The position numbers were made by a program, and so were the translations under genes. Shown piece after piece: positions 10,180-21,887 of a stretch of 64,000 nt of DNA (its first letter is position 1; each line of letters starts with the position of its first letter). The stretch covers positions 248,001 through 312,000 of the forward strand of contig JAPJBO010000155.1 of NCBI GenBank assembly GCA_030068145.1, written 5' to 3'. The notes below the pieces were generated by a model. That model was not told where the DNA came from and made no database searches. It saw only the letters and a list, made by a program, of their open reading frames with translations. This DNA is from Diplonema papillatum. Taxonomy: Eukaryota; Euglenozoa; Diplonemea; Diplonemida; Diplonemidae.

Positions 10180-10985
10180 TTCCGGAGTTGGGGCTTGCAC
10201 TGATAAACGAAGCAACGGACGATCAGCATCAACTGACCAAAGGTGATGAAAATGATAAGGAAAAAGTTTCTTGTTCTTCGCGTGTACAGGGTATAAACCT
10301 CTCTGGGGGGGGTTTTCCTGTATTAGCACTTTTTCGTTGGCTTCGTTTTCGCGCAAGCTGCTCGGGGACACAACTGGCATCGAGGTAAGTCTCCTGGAAT
10401 GGGGTATTCACAGAGGGTGAGAGTCCCGTATTTCCTCGACGAGCCATGTTCGTTAACTCCTTGCTAGCACGTGTCGCTCCGCACCACACGTTCCCAGCAT
10501 GTTACCAGGATGTTCCTTCCGGGGGTGTTCCAATCCAAAGCTCTTCGGGGGTTTATACAAGCTTTGCGTAGCGAACCGAACTAAGAGTCGAAGGTCGGGA
10601 AGCATGTTTCATGTGGTCAGACGGAAACTCTGTCTAAAAGGAAAAGGGGGCAGTGAAGAGAGGGCACCGGAAATAGCTTTCTCGGCTCTTCGTTTCTTTG
10701 GAGGACTTTGGAACGCGGCCTGACGTTCGAGCGGCGTCTTGATGAATACCGGAACAACAGGCATTCGCGTTCTGAAACTCAGCCTCTCTTCGATGGGCAT
10801 TGCCGCTTCGTATCGGGAAATAGCGTGGTAAAAAAGCATGTACAACATGGAATTGAAGGAAAAAAGGCACGTGAAGTGAGTGGGATGGAAACGAAATGCG
10901 GCGTCGACGAAGGCAGCTGTGAAGTCACTCTGGTTTGAGTCAAAACAGCAGTAGCAGAACCTTGAAACACAGGGAAATACTCGTG
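10180..10985. other. No supported gene
   Basis: Short open frames on both strands lack recognisable domains. The interval separates the rRNA-like scrap from the family B copy behind the tubulin gene. Confidence 0.4.
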
Positions 10986-11165
10986 GGACTGCCTTGTGCT
11001 CATTATACAAAGTGGTCTTTTTTGTGGAACGCTTACGCCCGCCACGAAACCCAGATTTACCTGAGTTTCGTGTGGGCCACAGCACATTTACCTCCTTTAA
11101 TCTATCGCAACTGGCAGTCTCCTCAAGCATTTCCTACAAAGCAGGTGCTTATACAAAAAGAAAAA
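10985..11165 (+). repeat. Dispersed family B copy
   Basis: Contains the family core (GAACGCTTACGCCCGCCAC, TTACCTGAGTTTCGTG, AGCACATTTACCTCC, CTGGCAGTCTCCTCAAGC, GCAGGTGCTTATAC). It lies just beyond the 3' end of alpha-tubulin. Confidence 0.85.
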
Positions 11166-11207
11166 GCAACAAAAGTAGTGAATTGCGTGGTGTCGAGGAT
11201 GCTGCGA

Positions 11208-13075
<1,868 letters not shown>

Positions 13076-13344
13076 GACCGATGAATCAAAATCGCTCATC
13101 TGTTGCGAGGCTTCGTGGTTTTGTGTGGGCTGCCTTATACAAAGGGTCGAAGCCTCGCCATCGAGGTCAAGCACAGTGAAGTGAACAACAGGCATGAATT
13201 GTATAGCTGGAACCACGAGGCCTTCTGCATTTGTCGTGCGTCCAGGTGGATACTGCACGTCCGGTCGCGGACGACTCTTTCCGCGGGATGTTAACAGCGC
13301 CACTTGAAATTATCGAAGCGAGGTCATGCCGGATTAGGTAGCTG

Positions 13345-13855
13345 CGTCACTAGAGCGGTGTGCATGCCCCGTTTCAACTTGTGATTGACTCACTCTAGCG
13401 TTACAGCTCGTCACTGGAGCGGTGTGCATGCCCCGTTTCAACTTGTGATTGACTCACTCTAGCGTTACAGCTCGTCACTAGAGCGGTGTGCATGCCCGTT
13501 TCAGCTTGTGATTGACTCACTCTAGCGTTACAGCTCGTCACTAGAGCGGTGTGCATGCCCCGTTTCAACTTGTGATTGACTCACTCTAGCGTTACAGCTC
13601 GTCACTAGAGCGGTGTGCATGCCCGTTTCAGCTTGTGATTGACTCACTCTAGCGTTACAGCTCGTCACTAGAGCGGTGTGCATGCCCGTTTCAACTTGTG
13701 ATTGACTCACTCTAGCGTTACAGCTCGTCACTAGAGCGGTGTGCATGCCCGTTTCAACTTGTGATTGACTCACTCTAGCGTTACAGCTCGTCACTAGAGC
13801 GGTGTGCATGCCCCGTTTCAACTTGTGATTGACTCACTCTAGCGTTATAGTCTCT
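13345..13855. repeat. 64-bp satellite, about 8 units
   Basis: Units of the form AGCTCGTCACTAGAGCGGTG plus TGCATGCCCCGTTTCAAC plus TTGTGATTGACTCACTCTAG differ by only one or two bases. The Cys/Gln/Ser open frame across it is a by-product. Confidence 0.95.
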
Positions 13856-14082
13856 TTCACTTGGCAGTCTTTGACCTTATTCCACTCGGAGAGATACGAT
13901 GTGCACTCGAAGTGAAAATGCTGTACTTCGCGAGGGTGCAACTCCAGGGAGTTGGTCCAAGGCTGCCCATCACCGGAATGTCATCTGTGTTGACGTTTTC
14001 CACTTGCGTTTGCTGCTGACAGGGTCAGAAGAACCTTCTCAATGCGCCCCAGGTTCTTGATCATCGAATTATGAAAGTGTTC

Positions 14083-15395
14083 AGTATCGCCATGTGAAGG
14101 CCTAGTCCTCAGGGGCTTGAGAACACGTCTAATAGTTTCAGCCCGCTGGTGTCCTCATTGAAGCCCGTTCCGCCTTGTGACTGATCGACGCAGTGTATGC
14201 TCCTGACTGCAGACCCACAGTACAAGAGCAAAGAATGCGAGGGGGAAGCAGACTTCGTCAAAAGCGGTCGCAGCAACAGCAACAGCAAGAGAGGGAGAAA
14301 TGTGAACTTTTTCCCAGAGGCTTTTCGTGTTATTCTGCAGATGCTTTGAGCTATGTTAGCCTCTAGAAGAATCAAAGGGAGGGAAGAGAGGGGCAGCGAG
14401 CGGCACAGAGGTGCAGGAGCGTGCCTGCTTTCCCGAAGGAAGTTCGGCCAGTCTCGCGCACCGTCTTGTGCTCCTCGCCTTCGGGTCGTCGGCCGGGTGC
14501 GAATCCCCGGCAACTGCAACCTTTCGGTTCCAGGTCCACGTCCTCTTGGCTTCCGGCATCGCCCCACGGAGGTACCATGTTTCAGGGCAATACGGGTAAA
14601 CCAGAGTAGGTCCGGATGTGGTCTTTTTGTCGCCTCACTCAACATCGGCGTCTCGCGAACAGGGGGTGCAGAGGCCGCTTACGGCTCTTGGTTAGGAGAA
14701 TAGGATAGTGGACGTGGGTTGAGCCACGCCTTTGTTTTATGCAAAAAGCTACGCGGCAGGAACCTTGCGGTGCCGTGGTCATCTGGTAGGCTTCGTCCTG
14801 TTTGGTGGGGTAGAAAGGAGAGGGACAGAGGGCCGGGAAAACGGTCCATCCATCTGTGCGGCCAGCACAGCGCGATGACACCTTTAGTTCTTCGCGTCGC
14901 TGCCGGAGCCGTGGTGGCCCCCGTCGTGGCAGTGGCCGCCGGCATGGTGCTGGTGGTCACCGCCGTGGTGCTGGTGGTCACCGCCGTGGTGCTGGTGGTC
15001 ACCGCAGCCGCCGTGGTGCTGGTGGTCACCGCCATGGTGCTGGTGGTCGCCGCAGTGCTCCTTCTCGTTGTCGCCATGGTGATGGTGGCCCTCGTGCTGG
15101 TGCGTGCATTCCTTGTCCTGCTGGTGGCAAGGGTCGGACATCTTGGGTATTGGCGGGCGGAGGTTTGTGTGTGGTTGCGCGAGGAGTGCATGTCCCTGGG
15201 TTTGTTTAATTTCGGTATCGCCTGCGGGCTCAGCAACGCTTGTTTGAGGGACGCCGTCACAGCGCTGTATTCTGTGTTTTGCTTCTCCCTGTGGGTGTTC
15301 CGTGCAGCACCTCCTGGCAGGTGGCGCGGCACAGTGTTCTACAACTTCTGGTGACGTGCTGGGGTGTCAGTCAGCGTGACCTTCAAACTGCGGGG
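14083..15395. repeat. 1.3-kb tandem duplication, unit 1
   Basis: Begins near CAGTATCGCCATGTGAAGG and is repeated in the same orientation from 15402. It contains one histidine-rich gene and its 3' flank. About 75 bp of family F (CAGAGGCTTTTCGTGTTATT) at 14298-14375 is absent from unit 2. Its right edge repeats the last about ten codons of the ankyrin exon. Confidence 0.85.
14884..15141 (-). CDS. Histidine-rich small protein A, probable metal binder
   Basis: An 85-residue protein from ATG 15141 (context CCAAGATGTCC) to TAA 14884. By count 27 of 85 residues are His, arranged as repeated DHQHHGG units, with five Cys (5, 12, 30, 46, 71) and many Asp/Gly. There is no signal peptide, so a cytosolic location is likely. 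Such His/Cys density usually means binding of Zn, Ni or Cu; a storage or detoxification role is inference only. It shows no homology I recognise and differs from Ala/His-type parasite HRPs. A paralogue lies 1.3 kb away at 16184-16429 with a different number of repeats. Confidence 0.75.
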   Translation of the reverse strand: MSDPCHQQDKECTHQHEGHHHHGDNEKEHCGDHQHHGGDHQHHGGCGDHQHHGGDHQHHGGDHQHHAGGHCHDGGHHGSGSDAKN

Positions 15396-15401
15396 GAGTG
15401 T

Positions 15402-16672
15402 CCAGTATCGCCACGTGAAGGCCTCCTCAACGATACCGTGAGGCCTTGTGCTCAGGGGTTTGAGAACATGTCTCATAGCTTGAACCCGCTGGGGTCCTCA
15501 GTGAAGGTCGTTCAGCCTTGTGATTGTTCAACGCGGCACATGAACCTAACTGCAGAAGCGACCCACATTACAAAAGGAATGAAGGCGGGGGGGAAGCAGA
15601 CTTCGTCAACAGCGGTCGCAGCAACAGCAACAGCAAGAGAGGGAGAAGGAAAGTGGAAGAGAGGGACAGCGAGCGACACAGAGTGCGGGAGCGTGCCTGC
15701 CTTCCCGAAGGGAAGTTCGGCCACCCTCGCGCACCGCCTTGTGCTCCTCGCCCTTCGAGGAGGTGAAACATGGGTCGTCGGCCGGGTGAGAATTCCCGGC
15801 AACTGCAACCTTTCGGTTCCAGGCCCACGTCCTCTGTTCGCTTCCGTCATCGCCGTGCCATGTTTCACGGCAATACGGGTAGACAAGGGTAGGTCCCGGA
15901 ATGTGGTCTTTCTGTAGCCTCACACTTAGCGTCGGCGTCTCGCGAACAGGGATTCAGAGACCGCTTACGGCTCTTGGCTAGGAGTATCGTCGTTTGGTTA
16001 GTTGACGTGGGCTGAGCCACGCCTTTGTCGTTGACGTGCAAAAAGCTACGCGGCAGGAACCTTGCGGTACCAGAGCCATTTTTTATGCTTCGTCCTGTTT
16101 GGTGGGGTCGAAAGGAGAGGGACAGAGGGCCGGGAAAACGGTCCATCCATCTGTGTGCCTGCCAGCTCAGTGCGATGACACCTTTAGTTCTTCGCGTCGC
16201 TGCCGGAGCCGTGGTGGTGGCCCCCGTCGTGGCAGTGGCCGCCGGCATGGTGCTGGTGGTCACCGCCGTGGTGCTGGTGGTCACCGCAGCCGCCGTGGTG
16301 CTGGTGGTCACCGCAGCCGCCATGGTGCTGGTGGTCGCCGCAGTGCTCCTTCTCGTTGTCGCCATGGTGATGGTGGCCCTCGTGCTGGTGCGTGCATTCC
16401 TTGTCCTGCTGGTGGCAAGGGTCGGACATCTTGGGTACTGGCGGGCGGAGTTTTGTGTGGTTGCGAGAGAGTGTATGTCCCTGGGTTTGTTTATTTTCGG
16501 TACTCGCCTGCGGGCTCAGCAACGCTTTGTTGAGGGACGCCGTCACAAGCGCTGTTTTCCGTTTTTCGCTCCTCCCGGTGGGTCGCCTCTTGGCCGGTGG
16601 CGCGGCACAGTGTTCTACAACTTCTGGCAGGCTGACGGGGTGTCAGTCAGCGTGACGTTCAAACTGGGGGGC
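15402..16672. repeat. 1.3-kb tandem duplication, unit 2
   Basis: Same order as unit 1: CAGTATCGCCACGTGAAGG start, CAGCAACAGCAACAGCAAG run, 3' flank with AACTGCAACCTTTCGG, histidine-rich gene, then GTTCTACAACTTCTGG and the end of the ankyrin exon. It lacks the family F insertion. Confidence 0.85.
16184..16429 (-). CDS. Histidine-rich small protein B, probable metal binder
   Basis: An 81-residue protein starting at ATG 16429 with the same MSDPCHQQDK start and SGSDAKN end as copy A. It has 25 His and six Cys (5, 12, 30, 39, 48, 66). The DHQHHGG repeats are fewer, but an extra Cys-Gly unit is present and the C-terminal HHHG is one His longer. Divergence is almost limited to repeat number, so the duplication is recent or homogenised. 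The ankyrin exon ends 213 bp upstream on the same strand. Function is inferred from composition. Confidence 0.75.
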   Translation of the reverse strand: MSDPCHQQDKECTHQHEGHHHHGDNEKEHCGDHQHHGGCGDHQHHGGCGDHQHHGGDHQHHAGGHCHDGGHHHGSGSDAKN

Positions 16673-17110
16673 ACCAACTTCCAACAGGGCTTTCACGACG
16701 ATGTCGTGGCCATTCTGACTTGCTGACATGAGAGCAGTGAAACCGCGGATATTTACACGGTTCACGTCAGCAGCAGCTTCGAAGAGGGCTTTCACGACGT
16801 TGTCGTGGCCATTCTGACTTGCTGACATGAGAGCAGTGAAACCGTGGATATTTACACAGTTCACGTCAGCAGCAGCTTCCAAGAGGGCTTTCACGACGAT
16901 GTCGTGGCCATTCTGACTTGCAACCTCCAACGCAGTTGAACCGTATTCATTCGCCAAGTCGACATCAACCTGGGCCTGGAGTAGTCGTCTGACGATGGCT
17001 GCATGTCCCCGGTAGCTTGCAAGGAGTACGGCAGGTGCTCCCTTTTCAACACCGCTAGGGATATCGGTCAAGCCTGGCATGATAGTGGAGTCGCCCCTCA
17101 GAACGTGCAC
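16643..17110 (-). CDS. Ankyrin-repeat protein, 3' exon (partial)
   Basis: The frame encodes about four ankyrin repeats: recurrent GxTALxxASQNGHDxVVKALLEAAADVN units of 33 residues, preceded by a GHAAIVRRLLQAQVDVDLAN repeat. The last two repeats are nearly identical, suggesting recent repeat duplication. It ends EVGAPQFERHAD. An upstream stop lies next to a possible 3' splice site (AACAAGCAG before GTGCACG), and the first ATG in frame is at 17080. It is probably the terminal exon of a longer gene or a 5'-truncated copy, because a minisatellite element begins at 17145. Ankyrin repeats mediate protein binding; no partner can be inferred. Confidence 0.75.
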   Translation of the reverse strand: MHVLRGDSTIMPGLTDIPSGVEKGAPAVLLASYRGHAAIVRRLLQAQVDVDLANEYGSTALEVASQNGHDIVVKALLEAAADVNCVNIHGFTALMSASQNGHDNVVKALFEAAADVNRVNIRGFTALMSASQNGHDIVVKALLEVGAPQFERHAD

Positions 17111-17144
17111 CTGCTTGTTGGGTGTCCGGTTTCAACCAGTTCAT

Positions 17145-17485
17145 TTTTCGATTTCGAGACTATAGAGGTGCAACGCCCGAACTTTGCTTCGCCAGAACTT
17201 AGCTTCGCCCGAACTTTGCTTCGCCAGAACTTAGCTTCGCCCGAACTTTGCTTCGCCAGAACTTAGCTTCGCCCGAACTTTGCTTCACCAGAACTTAGCT
17301 TCGCCCGAACTTTGCTTCACCAGAACTTAGCTTCGCCCGAACTTTGCTCACCAGAACTTAGCTTCGCCCGAACTTTGCTTCACCAGAACTTAGCTTCGCC
17401 CGAACTTTGCTTCACCAGAACTTAGCTTCGCCCGAACTTTATTGTTACCCGAACTTTAACTGGTGCGTGTAGTCTCGCCATGCGG
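17145..17485 (+). mobile_element. Minimal minisatellite element with short inverted ends
   Basis: Left end TTTCGAGACTATAGAGG (CGAGACTA) and right end TAGTCTCG at 17470-17477 are inverted copies. Between them is almost only the GAACTTTGCTTCGCC/GAACTTAGCTTCGCC minisatellite. It lacks the left arm, the tRNA-like block and all coding parts of the 33-kb relative, and its ends differ in sequence from CGAGACTGG. Confidence 0.7.
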
Positions 17486-18100
17486 CTGTACAGTGCGAAC
17501 ATTGATTTTTTGGTGCCGTTGAAACCAATAGAGCAGAACGTTCAGACGTTCAACTCCGTTGTTGTGCGGTCGACGAATAACGTCTGGTATTTTTCATGCA
17601 TTCCCCCCTACGTAGTGTAAGTGATAGGAACTTCCCTGAAGGTTCGCCCAGTTCTTCGCGCACACCAAGCAGTCGCCGGGAGGTGTGCTTCGCCAGCCGT
17701 TTGGCCAGCGGACTGTACATCATAATCCGGATGCGGGGACCGCTGGAGGGTGCGGACTGCGCATCGCACCGAAGGCGCGTCCAGTGGCAGGCATACCTGA
17801 GCATAATTCCCTTGAATAACTATCTACGCGTGGCTTGGGCTGCTTCATACTAAGAAAAGGGAGAAGGACCCAAAATGCAGCCACGGAGTGGGGTGCCCGT
17901 GGGCTCGTTCCTACTTTCTTCCTTTATGTTTTGTTCCGCCCTCGCTCTCACCCCCCGAAGAAGACAGCTAGCGTCAGACTGCCCACCCAGGAGTGGTTTG
18001 CTTTGGCAGGTCTCGCTACCGTTCAGTAGCTGCTTGGTCTCTGTTTTTCGTCCTCTTTTTTTTCGTTTTTTTTTTTTTTTTGCGCTCCGAATCGCTCGGG
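17486..18100. other. No supported gene
   Basis: Open frames on both strands carry no recognisable domain. A T-run lies at 18067-18080. Confidence 0.4.
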
Positions 18101-18104
18101 TAAG

Positions 18105-18375
18105 ATGCGGCTAGGTTCGATACTGGATAGCTCGGGAAAGACACACACCAGCTTCGGCTAGGTTCGATACTGGATAGCTCGGGAAAGACACACACCAGCT
18201 TCGGCTAGATTCGATACTTGCCAGCTCGGGAAAGATACGGCAAGGTTCGATGCTAGATAGCTCGGGAAAGACACACACCAGCTTCGGCTAGGTTCGATTC
18301 TTGCTAGCTCGGGAAAGATACACAGCAGCTCCGGCTAGGTTCGACACTTGCCAGCTCGGGTAAGATACACGGTCA
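18105..18375. repeat. 47-bp tandem repeat, about 6 units
   Basis: Units combine CTTCGGCTAGGTTCGATAC, TGGATAGCTCGGGAAAGA and CACACACCAG, with one shortened unit. Confidence 0.9.
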
Positions 18376-18956
18376 TTCTATACTTGCCGTGCAAATGCCT
18401 TCCCCCATATCAGGGGCGGAGCTTGGTTAAACAAGTTGGATATCTGCCTGACCCGACTTTGTTAAGGCCCCCCGTTAAAAATCGGGTCAGGCACTGAAAA
18501 CAAGAATGTGCCCATGACTTTAGGAAGAATACTGCTGGTTTTCAATGAACGAGTCAATGCATTCCAAGGCACGGCCCTACCTGGGCAGACCTGATTGAAG
18601 AAGTGAAGACGAATACGCATCCTGCTGGAGTGCATCTTAGGCTCGTTTTCAACACTTCACACGTCTCCTACCCCCCATCCAGCCAGCACCAGACCCCCCC
18701 CGCAGCGGCGCTCTCCGCATCTAGCGCACCTGCGCGGGTGTGCGATTACCATGCGTGTGGTCGGCAACACGGACAATGGACTCTACTGTTCACCCATGGC
18801 TCCCTCTAGCCTCCGTCGAGCAAGGCAGTCCCTCGAGTATTTCTCAAAATTAGCAAAACCAGCAACCCATCAACATGTTAAAAAGTGCCTTTTTTGAAGC
18901 TGCTTCCCTGCAAACAGAAGACAAACGTAAAAAAGAAACCGTCTAAAAAAAGGAAA
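18376..18956. other. 5' flank of the membrane-protein gene
   Basis: No gene is supported. A small upstream frame (ATG at 18875, 23 codons, stop before 18950) precedes the main start and could act as a uORF if transcribed. Confidence 0.4.
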
Positions 18957-19577
18957 ATGTCGCGGGACGAAGAACAGGTTGGTCTCGTTGAGATGGGCAT
19001 TCCGGTCGACGTCGCAAAGGCACCGATGGCGGTGGCTTATCCGCAGCAGTACCCCCAGCTCATGACGAGTCAGGTGGTCGTCAACGTGTCGACCGAGGAC
19101 AACAACCTCCTTCCTGCGGGGGTGGCGTCCTGTTGTTTCGGTGAGTTCGGCCTTTGCTGCATGCTCTGCTGCTGCAACACACGCTTAGGAAGGCTCGGCG
19201 CGTGCTCGGGATTCGCGGTTGCGAAGTTGATTTTGCTGTTTTTCGCGATCGCTTTATTGAGCTATGTTTCGTCGCTGCCGACGTTTGCAATCACCGACAG
19301 GCAGGCGTGCCTTTCCAACAACGGGTTTTGGCTGAGTGATGGAGAGGGATGCGCGTGCCCCATCGTCTTCTACGTGCTTGAAGGCAACGAGTGCGTACCG
19401 GTATCGAACCAGTGGATTTTGTCAGCCGCTTACCATGGGATAGGACTCGCCGTTGCCGTTGCTTGCGCCTTCTACTACTACAAGCGGCGCCACGTCCAGG
19501 CAACGGTGGTCGTCCAGCAGCACCAAACCGCCCAGCCCGCGTACCCGCACATCCCCCAGCAGCCCGTATTCGTCTGA
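18957..19577 (+). CDS. Cys-rich membrane protein with two spans
   Basis: 206 residues from ATG 18957 (context AAAATGTCG). Residues 1-55 are polar; a cysteine cluster follows (C59, C60, C67, C68, C71-73), then a hydrophobic span at about 87-109. A Cys-containing loop at about 113-150 (four Cys) would face the lumen or outside, and a second span lies at about 155-175 followed by the basic KRRH. The C-terminal tail is Gln/Pro-rich (HIPQQPVFV). The cysteine cluster beside the first span could be palmitoylated. I do not recognise the family. The upstream in-frame codons are Lys-rich and lack an ATG. A non-autonomous hAT element begins 22 bp after the stop. Confidence 0.7.
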   Translation: MSRDEEQVGLVEMGIPVDVAKAPMAVAYPQQYPQLMTSQVVVNVSTEDNNLLPAGVASCCFGEFGLCCMLCCCNTRLGRLGACSGFAVAKLILLFFAIALLSYVSSLPTFAITDRQACLSNNGFWLSDGEGCACPIVFYVLEGNECVPVSNQWILSAAYHGIGLAVAVACAFYYYKRRHVQATVVVQQHQTAQPAYPHIPQQPVFV

Positions 19578-19598
19578 TCGGACCGGACTGCCCGGGAT

Positions 19599-21218
19599 CA
19601 GTGCAGTCACCGGCCGGTCGAATTGACAAAAAAAAAAAAAAAATTTATTGCTCTCGGATTGACATTCGACCGGTCAAGGCGGTCGAACGTGGACACCGGT
19701 CGAATTCGACCGGCGCCCGTGTCGATTCGACCGGGCAAAAAAAATAATTAGAAAAATCTGCCATGGGTAGTGCCTCACAGTAGTAGAAAATGGTGGGAAA
19801 ACGGAAAGCTTTTGACAAAAGCCAAGGTCACGGGGGCAAGGGCAAGCTTTTGGATTCCCAACTCCACTCACCAGCTCCCAGATTGCAGTGTGTTCGGCTG
19901 CAGCCAGAATACAGAGACTACTAGGATGGATTTCGACCTGTATTCGCCAGTGCAAAAAAAGTTGTGGCAAATTCAGGGGATTAGTTTCTGTTGCAGATTT
20001 AGACCGACGGTCTAAATCTGCAAACCGGACTTGGCCGGGGAAAAAAAAAAAAATGTTCAAAAAACGGTGTTCAAAGTAAATATAGGCGGGGGGTGTGGTG
20101 TTTGTAGCGGAAGGCTGCTGAGCCTCCGCTGCTGAGACCCAGCCGCAGCTGCCACTGTGCACCAGGCCAAGGTCCTGTTTGACAGTTGAGTATCCCACAC
20201 GAGCTAAGAGTTGCCCACACATGATAAAGGGGGGGGCGGAGTTATTTTTGCCCAAATCTTCCGTCGCGCCTTCGGCGCGATGTTGCTAAAAATAACGCTA
20301 AAAATGTTGTTGCAAGCACGGCGGTGCACACCAAAACCGTGGACCTATTATCATAGGAATCATAGGAAAATAGGTCCCAGGTCCACCCCTTCAGCTGCCT
20401 GACGACAGTCTGTTTTTGTTTTTGGAGCGCGTCCCCATAATTATGGCACCCAACCCCGCAGGGAACCCAGAAGCATTCGGAAACCCCCGAAAAGCTTGAT
20501 CCAGACCAGCGGACTTTGGAAACCCGGTTTCCCAGTTTCAGGAACCGGGTTTTTCCGGTTTCGGTTTTTCAAAAAAATAAAAATAATTTATAAATTATGA
20601 TTTCAAGTGGCCCCTGTACTGTACTGTACTGTACAGTGACTGCAGATACATGGCGCGTCACGGTGTGTCACTGCAATTCGAAGCTTTTCACTTACCACTC
20701 CGTAGTTTGATAGACGTGCACACCACCACCACCGCAAGCTTATATCTCACCACCCCCCTCCGTCCCCTTGTTTACGTGCGCGGGGCGACGGTTCCAGGCA
20801 CTCAGACACCCACAGGCACCGCAGAGCCCCAAAACCGGGTTTTTGGCTGAAACCGGCTTTTTTGCTCGGTCAGACAAAGAGCTCAAGTCCCCTGAATCCA
20901 GACTGGTGTAGGTTGAAAAAACGCCCGCAAAATGTGTCGCCAAACTGACGGGGTGATCGTAATTGACCATAAAGGACCCATGAAGACCCCTCTTTTGCCG
21001 AACGAAGTTGTGGAGATGTGTCGGCTCCGCCTCAGGACACCGTACATCGGCGAAAACGGCACCGAAACACCGCCCAAAACCACCCCATAGTAACAGTCTA
21101 AATCTGCAAACCCCGGAAGCCTTCAAACTAATACCCTGGGCAAATTCCTGTCCAAAAAAAAAAAAGGGTTTTTCGGAAAGTGACTTGACCGGTCGAGCGG
21201 TCGAGCCTGACTGCACTG
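19599..21218. mobile_element. Non-autonomous hAT-type DNA transposon
   Basis: The ends are CAGTGCAGTCA (19599-19609) and TGACTGCACTG (21208-21218), flanked on both sides by the identical 8-bp CCCGGGAT (19591-19598 and 21219-21226). An 8-bp target duplication with CAGTG-type ends is the hAT signature. Subterminal CGACCGG motifs recur at both ends. The 1.6-kb interior has A-runs, short hairpins and no transposase. Confidence 0.9.
19991..20023. repeat. Perfect 33-bp palindrome
   Basis: TTGCAGATTTAGACCG, one A, then CGGTCTAAATCTGCAA: 16-bp arms and a 1-nt centre, inside the hAT-type element. The arm sequence recurs in part at 21087-21107. Confidence 0.95.
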
Positions 21219-21226
21219 CCCGGGAT

Positions 21227-21887
21227 ACTCAAATAAAAAAATATGCAGGATATACCCTACTTTCGGAGTCTTTCACTCCCTGCGACCCTTTTCCCTTTTC
21301 TATTTACACCTTCTTCGTCACTCCCTCCTTTTCCCTTTTCTATTTTACACCTTCTTCAACCCGATAAAAAACATTCACTCTAAAAATGAACTTGCACTCT
21401 AGAAACGCGAACTTGCACTCTAGAAACGCGAACTTGCACTCTAAAAACGTGACCTTCAGGGGGTTATGCACCTGTACAGTTGGGTGAGGTAAAAAACCGA
21501 AAAAAAAAAAAAAAAAGGAAATCGGGGGCGGGCTTGGGGAGGGGTACACTACCTCGGATTGGGTTTTGGCAGGTCTATACTGGGTCTGCCTCAGTAGAGC
21601 TACGGACAGAGGCCTGTCGTGGCTGCAGGGCAGCCGTAGTCGCAGGATGGGCTTTTGTCGCAGGATGGGCCTTTGTCGCAGGATAGGCCTTTGTCGCAGG
21701 ATGGGCCTTTGCAGGGTTTTGCCAACACCCCGAAAAAGAGAAACCAACTTTTGGAGAAACCCCCGGACAACCCGATTCTTGCTAGAAAATCCCTCACACA
21801 CATTGGAAAAACAATCGGCTTTCGGACTCTGGCAGCATTTTCATACTCAACCAGGAATACCCGAAAGAAAGAGCAAGCAATGAAAAA
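21227..21887. other. 5' flank of the hAT transposase gene
   Basis: Contains three spaced copies of GAACTTGCACTCTA (21388-21445), an A-run at 21498-21515 and four GTCGCAGGATGGGC-type repeats (21640-21710). The repeats could be subterminal transposase-binding sites; no terminal inverted repeat could be paired with the 3' side. Confidence 0.45.

Noticed and set aside
13345-13855. Possible CRISPR-like array
   Set aside because: The 64-bp units are contiguous with no variable spacers, and the context is eukaryotic.
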